Source: Zophobihabitans entericus (GTDB lineage Bacteria > Pseudomonadota > Gammaproteobacteria > Enterobacterales > Orbaceae). From it: a stretch of DNA of 64,000 nt. Shown one piece after another: positions 31,614 through 40,369 of this stretch. How positions within the stretch are numbered: the stretch's first letter is position 1; each line of letters starts with the position of its first letter. The notes beneath the pieces were generated by a model. That model ran no database searches, had not been told where the DNA came from, and saw only the letters and a program-made list of their open reading frames with translations. Location of the stretch: NCBI RefSeq assembly GCF_011745665.1, contig NZ_CP050253.1, positions 2,517,418 to 2,581,417 of the forward strand, in the 5' to 3' direction. A program made the position numbers and the translations under genes.

Positions 31614-32819
31614 ATGCCACTCCCCTCGAAAGCCCGTAAAATGGGCAGAACAATTTTATTATTAGATAATCTATTTATTGTTCTTGGGTTTTTTATTGTA
31701 TTTCCGTTAGTTTCTACTCACTTTGTAAGCCAAATTGGTTGGAGTGCCCTCTTTGTTGGCTTTGCTTTAGGTTTTCGTCAATTCGTTCAGCAAGGATTTG
31801 GAATTATTGGTGGCGCCATCGCCGATCGCTTTGGTGCTAAACCAATGATTATCTCTGGCATGATTTTACGCGGTCTGGGATTTAGCTCTATGGCACTTGC
31901 CAGTGAGCCCTGGATTTTAATTCTCTCCTGTTTACTGTCAGCTCTAGGCGGACTCCTGTTTGATCCTCCTCGCATGGCTCTGGCAATTAAATTCACACGT
32001 CCACATGAACGTGGTCGATTCATCTCATTACTCATTATTCAGGATAATGCTGGTGCGGTTATCGGTGCTTTAATCGGCGGCTGGTTGATTGATTATGACT
32101 TTCAGTTTGTCTGCTGGATGGGGGCGCTTATTTTCTTTTTATGCGCTATCTTTAATGTGATATTCCTGCCTAACTATCATATCTCTGTCAGTAAGGCTCC
32201 AATTATTGCTGGTATGAAATCAGTAGTAAAAGATCAAAAATTTCGCTCTTATGTTCTCACCCTGACAGGCTACTATGTTCTCTGGGTACAGGTTATGCTG
32301 ATGTTACCTCTTACTGTAACTGTCATATCCGGTAGCCCTAGTTACGTAAAATGGATGTATGCTATTCAGGCCATGCTTTCGCTCGGTTTACTTTACCCTA
32401 TTGCGCGCTGGAGTGAAAAACGTTTCCGCTTAGACCAAAGGCTTATTTTTGGGCTTTGTCTGATGACTTTTGGCTTTATTGTCATTACATTTATTTCTGA
32501 GCTATATCTGCTGTTTATCTTTATTGCTATTTTCTATTTTGGTTCAATCATCGCAGAGCCAGCCAGAGAAACCTTAAGCTCATTTTTAGCGAATCCAAGG
32601 TCTAAGGGTAGCTATATGGGATTTAGTCGCTTAGGGCTCGCCCTAGGCGGTTTTATAGGCTATACAGGTGCAGGATGGTTGTATGATATTGCTAATCAGA
32701 TTAATTTCCCTAAATTACCATGGATAATTTTATCAGCGATCGGAATATTAACCCTGATCAGATTAAAATATTTATTCAGAAATGAACAACCGCACGTAAA
32801 AACAACACATACACTATAA
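31614..32819 (+). CDS. mdtH: MFS drug/efflux transporter MdtH
   Basis: 401-residue, 12-helix major facilitator. [12 protein letters not shown] is the MFS motif [25 protein letters not shown] and [17 protein letters not shown] align closely with E. coli MdtH, which gives low-level quinolone efflux. Probably co-transcribed with mgsA. Confidence 0.9.
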   Translation: MPLPSKARKMGRTILLLDNLFIVLGFFIVFPLVSTHFVSQIGWSALFVGFALGFRQFVQQGFGIIGGAIADRFGAKPMIISGMILRGLGFSSMALASEPWILILSCLLSALGGLLFDPPRMALAIKFTRPHERGRFISLLIIQDNAGAVIGALIGGWLIDYDFQFVCWMGALIFFLCAIFNVIFLPNYHISVSKAPIIAGMKSVVKDQKFRSYVLTLTGYYVLWVQVMLMLPLTVTVISGSPSYVKWMYAIQAMLSLGLLYPIARWSEKRFRLDQRLIFGLCLMTFGFIVITFISELYLLFIFIAIFYFGSIIAEPARETLSSFLANPRSKGSYMGFSRLGLALGGFIGYTGAGWLYDIANQINFPKLPWIILSAIGILTLIRLKYLFRNEQPHVKTTHTL

Positions 32820-32829
32820 AAAATATTAT

Positions 32830-33597
32830 CTACTTTATCTGTAAACCGTTTTTAAATAGTTCGTAATGTTCTGGCTGAATTTTATGCCAGTGCTCGTTAC
32901 TGGTTAGTGGCTGAGTAGCAATAACAGTCACAATATCAGTCGGCGAAGTATGTTTTTGAAAGTCAATTTCTACTTCTTCATCAATGAGTTTAGCTTTACC
33001 AAATGGTGCCTGCCTTGTGATCCAGTGTAGGTTAGTTGAGCAATAAGCAATAACGTATTGCCCGTCAGACAATAGCATATTAAACACACCAAGCTTACTG
33101 AGCTCTTTGGCACACTTAGCAATATAGCGAAATACACCTGCCCACTGTTTAGGCCTTTGCGGATATTTAGTGATCAATTTATGTAATAGATAACAAAAAG
33201 CATATTCACTATCTGTTTCACCAACCGGTTGAAAAAAACCTGTTTCTAACTTCTGATAATCTGTCAACTGCCCGTTATGAGCAAACGTCCAGTATTTTCC
33301 CCAGAGTTCCCGGGTAAAGGGATGCGTATTTTCTAAAGCCACGACACCACTATTAGCCTGACGAATATGGGCAATAACCGCCATAGATTTAATCGGGTAG
33401 TTCTGTACCATGTTTGCTACTGGTGAAAGATAACTGGGTTCAGGATCTTTAAAGGCACGATACCCCTTACCTTCATAGAAGGTAATTCCCCAGCCATCTT
33501 TATGAGGCCCAGTACCCCCACCTCGTTTTACCAGTCCAGTAAAACTAAAGCAGATATCTGTTGGCACGTTGGCACTCATTCCCAGTAGTTCACACAT
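32830..33597 (-). CDS. yafJ: Class II glutamine amidotransferase YafJ
   Basis: 255 residues, beginning MCELLGMSAN, which places the nucleophilic Cys at position 2 after Met removal, as in Ntn-type glutaminases. HKDGWGITFY and FAHNGQL are the other conserved segments. The physiological acceptor is unknown in the family. Follows gmhA by 14 bp, the E. coli order. Confidence 0.9.
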   Translation of the reverse strand: MCELLGMSANVPTDICFSFTGLVKRGGGTGPHKDGWGITFYEGKGYRAFKDPEPSYLSPVANMVQNYPIKSMAVIAHIRQANSGVVALENTHPFTRELWGKYWTFAHNGQLTDYQKLETGFFQPVGETDSEYAFCYLLHKLITKYPQRPKQWAGVFRYIAKCAKELSKLGVFNMLLSDGQYVIAYCSTNLHWITRQAPFGKAKLIDEEVEIDFQKHTSPTDIVTVIATQPLTSNEHWHKIQPEHYELFKNGLQIK

Positions 33598-33611
33598 AAT
33601 AATCTTAGATC

Positions 33612-34193
33612 CTATTTACGAACCATCTCTTTTTCAACTAACAAAATTAAGATATGAATCACTTTGATATGAATTTCCTGAACACGGTCAGCATAGCCAA
33701 AATGAGGAACACAGATTTCAACATCTGCCAGACCTTTCATTTTGCCGCCATCTTTACCGGTCAAAACGATCACTTTCATACCTTGTTTTCTGGCTTCTTC
33801 AATTGCTTTAAGGACATTAGCAGAATTACCAGAAGTAGAGATCCCAAGCAGCACATCACCTTTACGGCCAACTGCTTCTACATAGCGGGAAAAAATATGG
33901 TCATAACCAAAGTCATTACCTACACAAGAGATATGGCTTGGATCTGAAATAGCAATCGCCGGATAAGCCGGGCGATTTTCGCGGAAGCGTCCAGTGAGTT
34001 CTTCAGCAAAATGCATTGCATCACAATGAGAACCGCCATTACCACAAGATAAAACTTTACCACCCTGCTTAAAAGAATTAGCTAACAAGATAGCAGCATC
34101 CTGAATCGTCTTAATATTATGCTCATTAGAAATAAACTTCGTAAGTACATCAACCGCCTCTGACAGCTCGTGTTTAATCTGATCTTGATACAT
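33612..34193 (-). CDS. gmhA: Phosphoheptose isomerase
   Basis: Isomerises sedoheptulose 7-phosphate to D-glycero-D-manno-heptose 7-phosphate for LPS inner core. 193 residues with SIS fold; [20 protein letters not shown] and [14 protein letters not shown] hold the phosphate and active-site residues, and the C-terminal [10 protein letters not shown] helix has the zinc/metal-proximal His. Together with waaA it shows the organism makes heptose/Kdo core LPS. Confidence 0.95.
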   Translation of the reverse strand: MYQDQIKHELSEAVDVLTKFISNEHNIKTIQDAAILLANSFKQGGKVLSCGNGGSHCDAMHFAEELTGRFRENRPAYPAIAISDPSHISCVGNDFGYDHIFSRYVEAVGRKGDVLLGISTSGNSANVLKAIEEARKQGMKVIVLTGKDGGKMKGLADVEICVPHFGYADRVQEIHIKVIHILILLVEKEMVRK

Positions 34194-34312
34194 AGTTATA
34201 ATCCCAGTTGAAAAGTAAAAATTGATTTATATTGTAATCTGTCATATTTTTATTGGAAACCACTATTTGAATTATTATATTTAATTGCTCTAAACTTCAA
34301 GGATAGCTATAA

Positions 34313-35413
34313 ATGTCACAAAGCTCTAATTCCAGACATAAGGAATATGCGGTAATTTTAGCGCTTATTACTCTACCGATCGTCTTTTTCAGTCAGGCAA
34401 CTCAAAGCCTGCTGGTTATGATCCTGATCAACCTCTTATCAATTACCGCTATTTTATATAGCGCATTTAGTGTTGTCCGTCATGCTGATATTTTTGCCCA
34501 CCGCCTGGGGGAACCTTATGGTTCATTGATTTTGAGTTTATCTGTGGTCATTTTAGAGGTGAGTCTAATCTCAGCTTTAATGGCAACAGGTAAAGCTGGC
34601 CCGACCTTAATGAGAGATACTCTCTATTCCATCATTATGATAGTCACATGTGGCTTAGTTGGTATCGCACTTCTGCTTGGTGGCCGAAAGTTTGCTACTC
34701 AATATGTTAATCTGGCCGGCATTAAGCAATACCTGATGGCCATCTTCCCACTAGCTATGATTGTTCTGGTGTTACCTATTACGTTAGTAGATAACACATT
34801 TTCCATGCTTCAAATGGCTGTGGTTGCTCTACTCTCTGCTGGTATGTATGCAGTTTTTCTGATAATCCAGACCAAGACTCATCAGGAACTTTTCATCTAT
34901 CAGCATGAAGATGAAGAACACGATAGTGATGGTGGACACCACGGGAAGCCATCGTCACATAGTAATCTATGGCATGCTATTTGGTTAATTGTGCATTTAG
35001 TGTCCGTTATCGCAATCACTAAAGTTAATGCAGTACCACTTGAACATTTACTGGAAAGAATGAATGCACCGGCACAATTTACTGGTTTTCTGGTAGCACT
35101 ATTGATTTTATCACCAGAAGGGCTAGGGGCACTCAAAGCAGTCGTTAATAATCACGTCCAGAGAGCAATGAATATTTTCTTTGGCTCAGTGCTTGCAACA
35201 ATTTCATTAACTGTTCCTGCAGTAACCCTGATTGCACTTATTACAGGTCAGTCTCTGGTCTTTGGTCTATCCTTAGCTAATGCTGTTCTTCTCTCTACTG
35301 CCTTGTTGTTATCTATTGTTTCTTTTGGAACAGGCAGAACTAATCAGCTCAATGGTACTGCTCATTTAGTCGTGTTTATTGCTTATTTGATGCTTTTATT
35401 AACAACTGGATAG
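34313..35413 (+). CDS. chaA: Calcium/sodium:proton antiporter ChaA
   Basis: 366 residues, equal to E. coli ChaA, 11 helices in two repeats with EVSLISALMAT and SPEGLGALKA carrying the conserved acidic residues of the CaCA alpha repeats. The central loop has a His/Asp/Glu-rich stretch (HEDEEHDSDGGHHG) typical of this protein. Exports Na+, K+ or Ca2+ at alkaline pH. AAGGA precedes the ATG. The GC-rich repeat region begins 46 bp after the stop. Confidence 0.94.
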   Translation: MSQSSNSRHKEYAVILALITLPIVFFSQATQSLLVMILINLLSITAILYSAFSVVRHADIFAHRLGEPYGSLILSLSVVILEVSLISALMATGKAGPTLMRDTLYSIIMIVTCGLVGIALLLGGRKFATQYVNLAGIKQYLMAIFPLAMIVLVLPITLVDNTFSMLQMAVVALLSAGMYAVFLIIQTKTHQELFIYQHEDEEHDSDGGHHGKPSSHSNLWHAIWLIVHLVSVIAITKVNAVPLEHLLERMNAPAQFTGFLVALLILSPEGLGALKAVVNNHVQRAMNIFFGSVLATISLTVPAVTLIALITGQSLVFGLSLANAVLLSTALLLSIVSFGTGRTNQLNGTAHLVVFIAYLMLLLTTG

Positions 35414-35458
35414 AGAATCTAAGATTTTTCTTTAAAAGGTCTATTTTATGATTGAGTT

Positions 35459-35475
35459 GCGCGACGCAGTCGCGC
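35459..35475. repeat. GCGCGAC-type palindrome after chaA
   Basis: GCGCGAC-gca-GTCGCGC, 7-bp perfect stem and 3-base loop, followed by TTTTGGGTCTTT. Same family as 18337, 51456 and 51516; only the three loop bases differ between copies. Confidence 0.8.
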
Positions 35476-35611
35476 TTTTGGGTCTTTAGAACAGTGGAGT
35501 TTGAATTTGAATTTGATGGAGAGCGTATTCCATAGGTCTTAGCGAGTCCTCGAGCGGGCGCCTATGGTGTACGGTAGGCCATCAAACCCACGGAATCTGC
35601 CACATCACCAA

Positions 35612-35870
35612 CAAACTTTAGTTGTGCAAGGGTGGCACAACCCACCCCAAACCCAATGCTAACAATAGCACCAAAAAAACACGCCAAGTGGGGCGTGCTC
35701 CCCACCCAAACACCCTGCTAATAACACCACAAAACTCTAGTTACGCAAGGGCGGTGAGTCCACCCCAACGTACCATACTAATAACAAGCACTACACTAAA
35801 CTGCACGCCAACGGGGCGTGCTTCCCGCGCAATCACCCTGCTAACACCAACACAGGACATTAGCTACACA
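35612..35870. repeat. Tandem 120-bp units of paired GC hairpins
   Basis: Two imperfect copies of a unit of about 120 bp, plus a partial third. Each unit holds a hairpin of type GGGTGG-cacaa-CCCACC (35630-35647; 35749-35765) then one of type GTGGGG-cgtgct-CCCCAC (35688-35705; 35812-35827). Flanks CACCCTGCTAA and TTTAGTTG/TCTAGTTA recur. Stem changes are mostly paired (GTGGGG/CCCCAC here against GCGGGG/CCCCGC at 18391). Spacing is about 60 bp between hairpins. Confidence 0.7.
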
Positions 35871-35908
35871 ACATAGCCATGCTTTTAAAAACAAACACCA
35901 GATAAAAC

Positions 35909-35957
35909 AATAACCATTTGATTTAATTGCATATTTCAATTGATAAATGCTTATTAA
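35909..35957. repeat. AT-rich palindrome with the dispersed motif
   Basis: AATAACCATTTGATTTAATT reads into CAATTGATAAATGCTTATT, an imperfect palindrome of about 48 bp containing the ATAAC-TTGATTT motif seen elsewhere in the window. Confidence 0.45.
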
Positions 35958-36048
35958 TCAATAGATTAGAGTAAAATATGGCTATATAAATACCCGGCCC
36001 TGCTCCGGTGTCGAACCCTGACAAGGGTTCTTTTACCGTCTCGAACTG

Positions 36049-36092
36049 CCAGAAATAAAAAAGAGACCCTAAGGTCTCTTTTTTATTTCTGG
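36049..36092 (-). terminator. 20-bp perfect stem terminator of tRNA-Ser
   Basis: Arms 36049-36068 and 36073-36092 pair perfectly around a CTAA loop; the core is AAAAAAGAGACC / GGTCTCTTTTTT. The outermost bases include the encoded tRNA CCA end. It acts leftwards after tRNA-Ser. Confidence 0.9.
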
Positions 36093-36177
36093 CGGTGAGA
36101 GAGGGATTCGAACCCTCGATACGTTGCCGTATACACACTTTCCAGGCGTGCTCCTTCAGCCACTCGGACATCTCACC
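36090..36177 (-). tRNA. tRNA-Ser (GGA)
   Basis: 88 nt with encoded CCA, long variable arm (GTATACGGCAACGTATC) and anticodon GGA in loop CTGGAAA. Starts GGTGAGATGTCCGAGTGG, close to E. coli serW/serX. Anticodon and arms fit without mismatch. Confidence 0.97.
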
Positions 36178-36243
36178 TAATACGGTATTTCTAAATTCAG
36201 GTGGCATACTATAATGAGTTGCCGCCCATCGGTCAATGGGAAC

Positions 36244-36333
36244 TTAGAATAAAAAGACTTGCGATCCAAATAAAGTGATTAGACCGAGGAAAAAAACAAC
36301 AGCACATAGTGCCAGTTTAAGATCCGTTGACAT
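36244..36333 (-). CDS. cydH: CydH/YnhF-like small membrane protein of cytochrome bd oxidase
   Basis: A 29-residue ORF (MSTDLKLALCAVVFFLGLIT then LFGSQVFLF) with an excellent ribosome-binding site, AGGAGG four bases before ATG. It has one membrane helix from about residue 7. It shares the first six residues MSTDLK, exact length and the central LGLI with E. coli YnhF (29 aa), as I recall that sequence. YnhF is now called CydH, the single-helix fourth subunit of cytochrome bd-I that sits next to CydA. In E. coli it lies beside purR, not prc, so context gives no support. Found by reading the strand downstream of prc. Confidence 0.75.
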   Translation of the reverse strand: MSTDLKLALCAVVFFLGLITLFGSQVFLF

Positions 36334-36363
36334 AACTCCTCCTAAAATACAAATGTTCTTCGT

Positions 36364-38460
36364 CTATTTACCAATATTAATATTAAATATTTGGCCTTTA
36401 CTTCTCAGGGTTTCTTCAACCACATCATTAAAACTTTTACCTTCGATCTCCGGATATAAAGGAACCATATCCTGAGCAATTTGCACAGCTTCATCTAAGA
36501 AGGCATCCGGAGCTTTATAATCTTCAGGTAATTCATCTAAATTCTTAATTACAGGTAATCCGGCTCTGGTTAAACGTTCATTAGTTCTGTCCAGTTCACG
36601 CTTATCATTTTCTGCCTGCTCTTGTTCACGCTTCGCTTTATTTAATGACACAATATATTGACGATCTTTTTCCGCATTGTAACGAATGATATCTTCTTCA
36701 ATATAAGCAAACTCTGGATTATTACTAATACGAACCGCATGAGCACGATTTAACTCTGGTAAAATCGAAGCAATATTTCTTAATGATTGATATTTTGCCA
36801 CACGGATACTATCCCACGGCAAAGCATTATCCATAAAGCGTTCACCCGTCTCAGAAGCTAACTGAGTTTTCGTCATCGCAATATCCGGCTCAACACCTTT
36901 TAGCTGAGTACTTCCACCATTAATACGGTAGAATTTTTGAATAGTATATTGAACACCACCCAGTGCCGGCCAATCAGGATGTAGTTTCTCATCCATTGGA
37001 TAGGCTATATTACGAGAAGTTTGAACAGTACCTTTACCAAAGGTTGTCTCACCGACAATGACAGCGCGTCCATAATCCTGCATTGCTGCTGAAAAAATTT
37101 CTGAAGCAGAAGCACTATACCGATTCACAATAACAACCATCGGACCTTTGTAATAAACAACACCATCACGATCATCATATTGAATAATTTTTTGTAAATT
37201 ATCTCTAACCTGAACTACCGGACCTGATTCAATAAATAGACCAGTTAAAGAAATAACTTCAGCTAAAGAACCACCACCGTTGTTACGCAGATCAATGACC
37301 AGACTTGAGACGTTATCTTTCTCCATCTCACCCAGTAGCTCTTTAACTTTATCCGTCAATCCCATATAGAAACCAGGAATCTCGATTACACCAACTTTGC
37401 CGCGTTCATTTTCAACCACAGACAACTTAGCTTCACGATCTTCAAAACGAATGGTATCACGGATCAACTCAATGGTTTTTGGTTTAGAGTTGCTACCGCT
37501 TGGTAAAATTTCCAGAACGACCGTTGTCTCTTTTGGACCACGAATCAGCTCGACAACATCATCTAAACGCCATCCGATTACGTCTTCAATCGATTGGCCT
37601 TTTTGACCAACACCTATGATTCTATCACCAATAGAAAGTAAACCACTACGCTCAGCCGGACCACCGGTCACAAATGACATAATAACCGTATAGTCATCTT
37701 CCTGACTAAGGGTTGCACCAATGCCTTCAAAGGACAGGCTCATATCTGCATCGAAGTCACGTTTCTTTCTTGGAGCTAAATAACTGGTATGAGGATCGAT
37801 CTCACGGGCAAAGGCATTCATAAACACCTGAAATGCATCTTCACTGTTTGTTTGAGTTAAGGTTTTCAAAGCACGGGTATAACGTTTAGTCAGTGCTTCT
37901 CTGATTTCATCTTCAGTTTTACCCGTCAACGCCAGACTTAATTCATCATATCGAACACGTGCACGCCAGTAATCATCCAGCTCCTGTTCTGATGCTGCCC
38001 ACGGTTTATCGTCACTGTTATAGTCTATCTCTTCATCCGTATCAAAATTCATCGGTTCTTTCAGTAAACCAAGCGCATATTGATAGCGAATAAAGCGTTT
38101 TTCTAATGATAAATTATAAAGCTCGTAAGCAAGCACTAACTGACCAGTTTTTAGTTCTCTGGCAATCTGTGTTTCTTTACCTTTGAATTGTTCAATATCC
38201 GAGGTAGTAAAAATTAACTTACCATAATCCAATTGTTTTAAATAACGATCAAAAATCTTAGCAGAAAATTCGTCGTCTAATTTAAAGTCACGATAATGGG
38301 ATTGAGTAAAATAGTTAGTTACCCGTCGCGCCACTGTTTCATGGATATCGTCAGGCTGTAAAGACGGGAGCTGCTGAATGGTATAATCTTTCGCATTACT
38401 GGTAGACAAAATACCAAAACTAATTGCCGCAAATAATATAACTTTTACTAATTTATTCAT
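36364..38460 (-). CDS. prc: Carboxy-terminal (tail-specific) protease Prc
   Basis: Periplasmic S41 protease that degrades tagged and misfolded proteins and processes FtsI and Spr/MepS. 698 residues: signal peptide to STSNA (about residue 23), N-terminal helical domain, PDZ domain (LSFEGIGATLSQEDDYTVIM), protease core with RYSASASEIFSAAMQDYGRA containing the catalytic Ser and the Lys in GETTFGKGTVQ, and a C-terminal helical domain. Start at the ATG 38460 rather than the GTG at 38481: signal-peptide geometry and a GAG upstream favour it. proQ lies 53 bp before it. Confidence 0.94.
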   Translation of the reverse strand: MNKLVKVILFAAISFGILSTSNAKDYTIQQLPSLQPDDIHETVARRVTNYFTQSHYRDFKLDDEFSAKIFDRYLKQLDYGKLIFTTSDIEQFKGKETQIARELKTGQLVLAYELYNLSLEKRFIRYQYALGLLKEPMNFDTDEEIDYNSDDKPWAASEQELDDYWRARVRYDELSLALTGKTEDEIREALTKRYTRALKTLTQTNSEDAFQVFMNAFAREIDPHTSYLAPRKKRDFDADMSLSFEGIGATLSQEDDYTVIMSFVTGGPAERSGLLSIGDRIIGVGQKGQSIEDVIGWRLDDVVELIRGPKETTVVLEILPSGSNSKPKTIELIRDTIRFEDREAKLSVVENERGKVGVIEIPGFYMGLTDKVKELLGEMEKDNVSSLVIDLRNNGGGSLAEVISLTGLFIESGPVVQVRDNLQKIIQYDDRDGVVYYKGPMVVIVNRYSASASEIFSAAMQDYGRAVIVGETTFGKGTVQTSRNIAYPMDEKLHPDWPALGGVQYTIQKFYRINGGSTQLKGVEPDIAMTKTQLASETGERFMDNALPWDSIRVAKYQSLRNIASILPELNRAHAVRISNNPEFAYIEEDIIRYNAEKDRQYIVSLNKAKREQEQAENDKRELDRTNERLTRAGLPVIKNLDELPEDYKAPDAFLDEAVQIAQDMVPLYPEIEGKSFNDVVEETLRSKGQIFNINIGK

Positions 38461-38513
38461 TCCATTTCTCAAATAGTACACAGCTAAGAGCTGCGCTCAT
38501 AAGGCTAATCCTA

Positions 38514-39173
38514 TTATACTACAATATGTTCCGGTTTAACGGTTAATTCCATACCTGAAGCAATTTTTACTTTGACACAATCCTTTTCAATTGCTGTTAA
38601 TGTAGCACTAACTGGATTGCGGCTTAAACTGACCTTAACTTCATCGCCCACATTTAAGCGGCTAAGATCTGCCTTTTTATACGAAACAGCGGGTTGGGCT
38701 TTTGGCGCTACCGCCGTTTTATTCGTTTCTTTTGTTTTTGGATTTACAGAAGAATTCGCTGTTTTAGGCTTTTTAACAAATTTAGCCGGTGCGGACTTAT
38801 CACTCTTTTTATTATTTTTACTTTCAGCAATACGTTGTGCTTTAACTTTTTCTTTAGCTTCTTTTAGTTGTTGCTGCGCGTGGGCGACATGTTCGGCAGT
38901 TAATACTTCACCAGAATTACCATCTAAATCAACACGATGAACACCTTCTTTAATGCTATGCAGATAACGCCAGCTCATAGTATAAGTACGTAACGCTGAA
39001 CGAAGTTTGGCATTACTGACATTCTCATCATCGGCTAAACGAGTAACTAAATCCTGAAAAATGCCTATTTTAAGAGGTTTCGCATCACCTTCTAGTGTAA
39101 AACATTGAGGGAACTCGGCAGACAGGTATGAAATGATTTCTTTACTGGTTTTTAATTTCGATTGGTTTTCCAT
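38514..39173 (-). CDS. proQ: RNA chaperone ProQ
   Basis: Global sRNA-binding protein. 219 residues: N-terminal FinO-like domain (residues about 1-115; LSAEFPQCFTLEGDAKPLKIGIFQDL), a Lys/Ala-rich linker, and a C-terminal Tudor-like domain from about residue 165. proQ-prc is the E. coli order. Together with a probable Hfq-type sRNA in this window it points to active riboregulation. Confidence 0.94.
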   Translation of the reverse strand: MENQSKLKTSKEIISYLSAEFPQCFTLEGDAKPLKIGIFQDLVTRLADDENVSNAKLRSALRTYTMSWRYLHSIKEGVHRVDLDGNSGEVLTAEHVAHAQQQLKEAKEKVKAQRIAESKNNKKSDKSAPAKFVKKPKTANSSVNPKTKETNKTAVAPKAQPAVSYKKADLSRLNVGDEVKVSLSRNPVSATLTAIEKDCVKVKIASGMELTVKPEHIVV

Positions 39174-39385
39174 TTGTATTCCAACTAACAGATAAAAGAA
39201 TAAATTTAAAAAATCTGGGCATCATTATAATAAGTTTAACACATTAAAGTATAGAGAAATGATAAGCTAGACGTGAAAAATCCTCAATAGTTCTAGTAGT
39301 AGAACCGCATAATTTTTAAAATTGAGTCATTTAATTGGCTAAAGATAAATAATTTATATTATTTTACAAAGAGTTAATCTAAATT

Positions 39386-39751
39386 TTATGATTTATTCTT
39401 ATCATCAAAGTGAGTTATCAAATTTATTAACTCACGAATGCCATATCTCAAGACCCATTTAAATATCAGATCTTGTTCTGCTTCCGTCAGTTCCTGATAG
39501 ACACTTACCCAAACATCAAGCGGTTTAACATGTGGAGAATATATCGCCGGATCCTCTTTGAGTCTCAGACTATTTTGAATAAATTCCGGAAAACTACTCA
39601 TGTGATATTCTACGCCACGTCCTTGGACACCGGTACGTTTACGACGCTTCCAATTTTCAGCACGAGCTCTTTTATTAATGCCTTGAGTTGTTGAAGGCAA
39701 GCCATCTACTGCTATAAGTTCTTTGGATGTAAACCACTCTTTCTTCATCAT
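39386..39751 (-). CDS. Mu-type HTH DNA-binding protein
   Basis: 121 residues. The N-terminal half (KKEWFTSKELIAVDGLPSTT, then GINKRARAENW, KRR, GVQGRGVEYH) is the winged-helix DNA-binding domain found at the start of phage Mu transposase and repressor (HTH_Tnp_Mu_1 family). The C-terminal half is an uncharacterised helical region ending in acidic and lysine residues. No transposase catalytic domain is present. It is divergent from a Ner-like gene 185 bp away, the same geometry as Mu c/ner. Confidence 0.8.
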   Translation of the reverse strand: MMKKEWFTSKELIAVDGLPSTTQGINKRARAENWKRRKRTGVQGRGVEYHMSSFPEFIQNSLRLKEDPAIYSPHVKPLDVWVSVYQELTEAEQDLIFKWVLRYGIRELINLITHFDDKNKS

Positions 39752-39786
39752 GCTCTACTCTGTATCTTAAAACAGTTTTAGGAAAC

Positions 39787-39819
39787 CTTTAAGAAAATAT
39801 GTTAATTTTTAAGAAATTT
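39787..39819. promoter_or_regulatory. Repeated TTTAAGAAA elements between the Mu-type regulators
   Basis: TTTAAGAAAAT and TTTAAGAAATT occur about 20 bp apart, two helical turns, close to the start of the leftward gene. They are candidate operator half-sites; assignment is speculative. Confidence 0.3.
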
Positions 39820-39936
39820 TGTTACTATAAAACCGGTAATCTGTACCAATTAACAACAATTCTAACTTGTTTTACTTACTAGTTCACGTAATAAATGTAA
39901 AAAGAATAGCATAGAACGATAAAAAGGAAATAAATC

Positions 39937-40224
39937 ATGAAAAAAATAGCTTCAGATTGGCATCCCGCAGATATTCTTGCTGAACTAAAAAAGCGAGGAT
40001 TAACATTAGCGGAGTTATCCCGACAATCTGGTTTTAGTTCTTCAACTTTAAGTAATGCCCTGATCAGACCCTGGACAAAAGGAGAGGTAATTATAGCCAA
40101 TGCATTAGACAAAAAACCTGAGGAAATCTGGCCAAGCAGATATATAGACAAATACACACAAAAACCGATAAAAAGAACAATACGTGCTACATCAGAAAAA
40201 AATCGCTCAAATTCGCAAAATTAG
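39937..40224 (+). CDS. Ner/SfsB-family DNA-binding protein
   Basis: 95 residues. DWHPADILAELKKRGLTLAE, LSRQSGFSSSTLSNAL and PWTKGE then IIANAL and EEIWPSRY match the Mu Ner / E. coli SfsB (Nlp) family of lambda-repressor-like HTH proteins. The C-terminal 25 residues are basic. AAAGGAAA precedes the ATG. In E. coli sfsB is beside murA; here it pairs with a Mu HTH gene instead. Confidence 0.85.
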   Translation: MKKIASDWHPADILAELKKRGLTLAELSRQSGFSSSTLSNALIRPWTKGEVIIANALDKKPEEIWPSRYIDKYTQKPIKRTIRATSEKNRSNSQN

Positions 40225-40242
40225 TCCTGTCAGGAATTCTAT

Positions 40243-40269
40243 AATGTCCGAGATCATATATCGGACATT
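40243..40269. other. Hairpin after the Ner-like gene
   Basis: AATGTCCGA-gatcatata-TCGGACATT, 9-bp perfect stem, 18 bp after the stop codon. No T-run follows, so it may be a weak terminator or a regulatory dyad. Confidence 0.4.
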
Positions 40270-40369
40270 GTAGTGTATCTGATTGACTAATAATCGTTCA
40301 TTTAGTTTCTTAAAAACTACATTATTCGCTATATACTCATCATTAACTTATTTCTAAGGATAGTAATAT

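Larger units (their letters stand above)
35414..36048. other. Gene-free region with palindromic repeats
   Basis: About 635 bp between chaA and the tRNA-Ser terminator with no supportable gene. It holds one GCGCGAC-type palindrome (35459-35475), an imperfect 14-bp inverted repeat centred on CCATAGG/CCTATGG (35530-35567), two tandem 120-bp units of GC hairpins (35612-35850), an AT-rich palindrome (35909-35957), and hairpins CCGG/CCGG and GAACCCT-gaca-AGGGTTC near 36000-36030. One open frame of 84 codons across the repeats is a composition artefact. Confidence 0.7.

Noticed and set aside
35612..35870. Possible CRISPR-like array
   Set aside because: Only two and a half units of about 120 bp, diverged from each other, with no short identical direct repeats, no unique spacers of even length and no cas genes.
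35622..35876. An 84-codon open frame after chaA
   Set aside because: It runs across the tandem hairpin repeats, has no ribosome-binding site, and its Pro/Thr/Asn-rich composition follows from the repeats.
36013..36030. GAACCCT/AGGGTTC hairpin as a tRNA remnant or phage attachment site
   Set aside because: No acceptor or anticodon parts are present, no integrase is near, and no direct repeat of the tRNA-Ser 3' end was found; it could equally be a weak plus-strand terminator.
35923..36207. 94-codon frame over tRNA-Ser
   Set aside because: It overlaps the whole tRNA gene and terminator.
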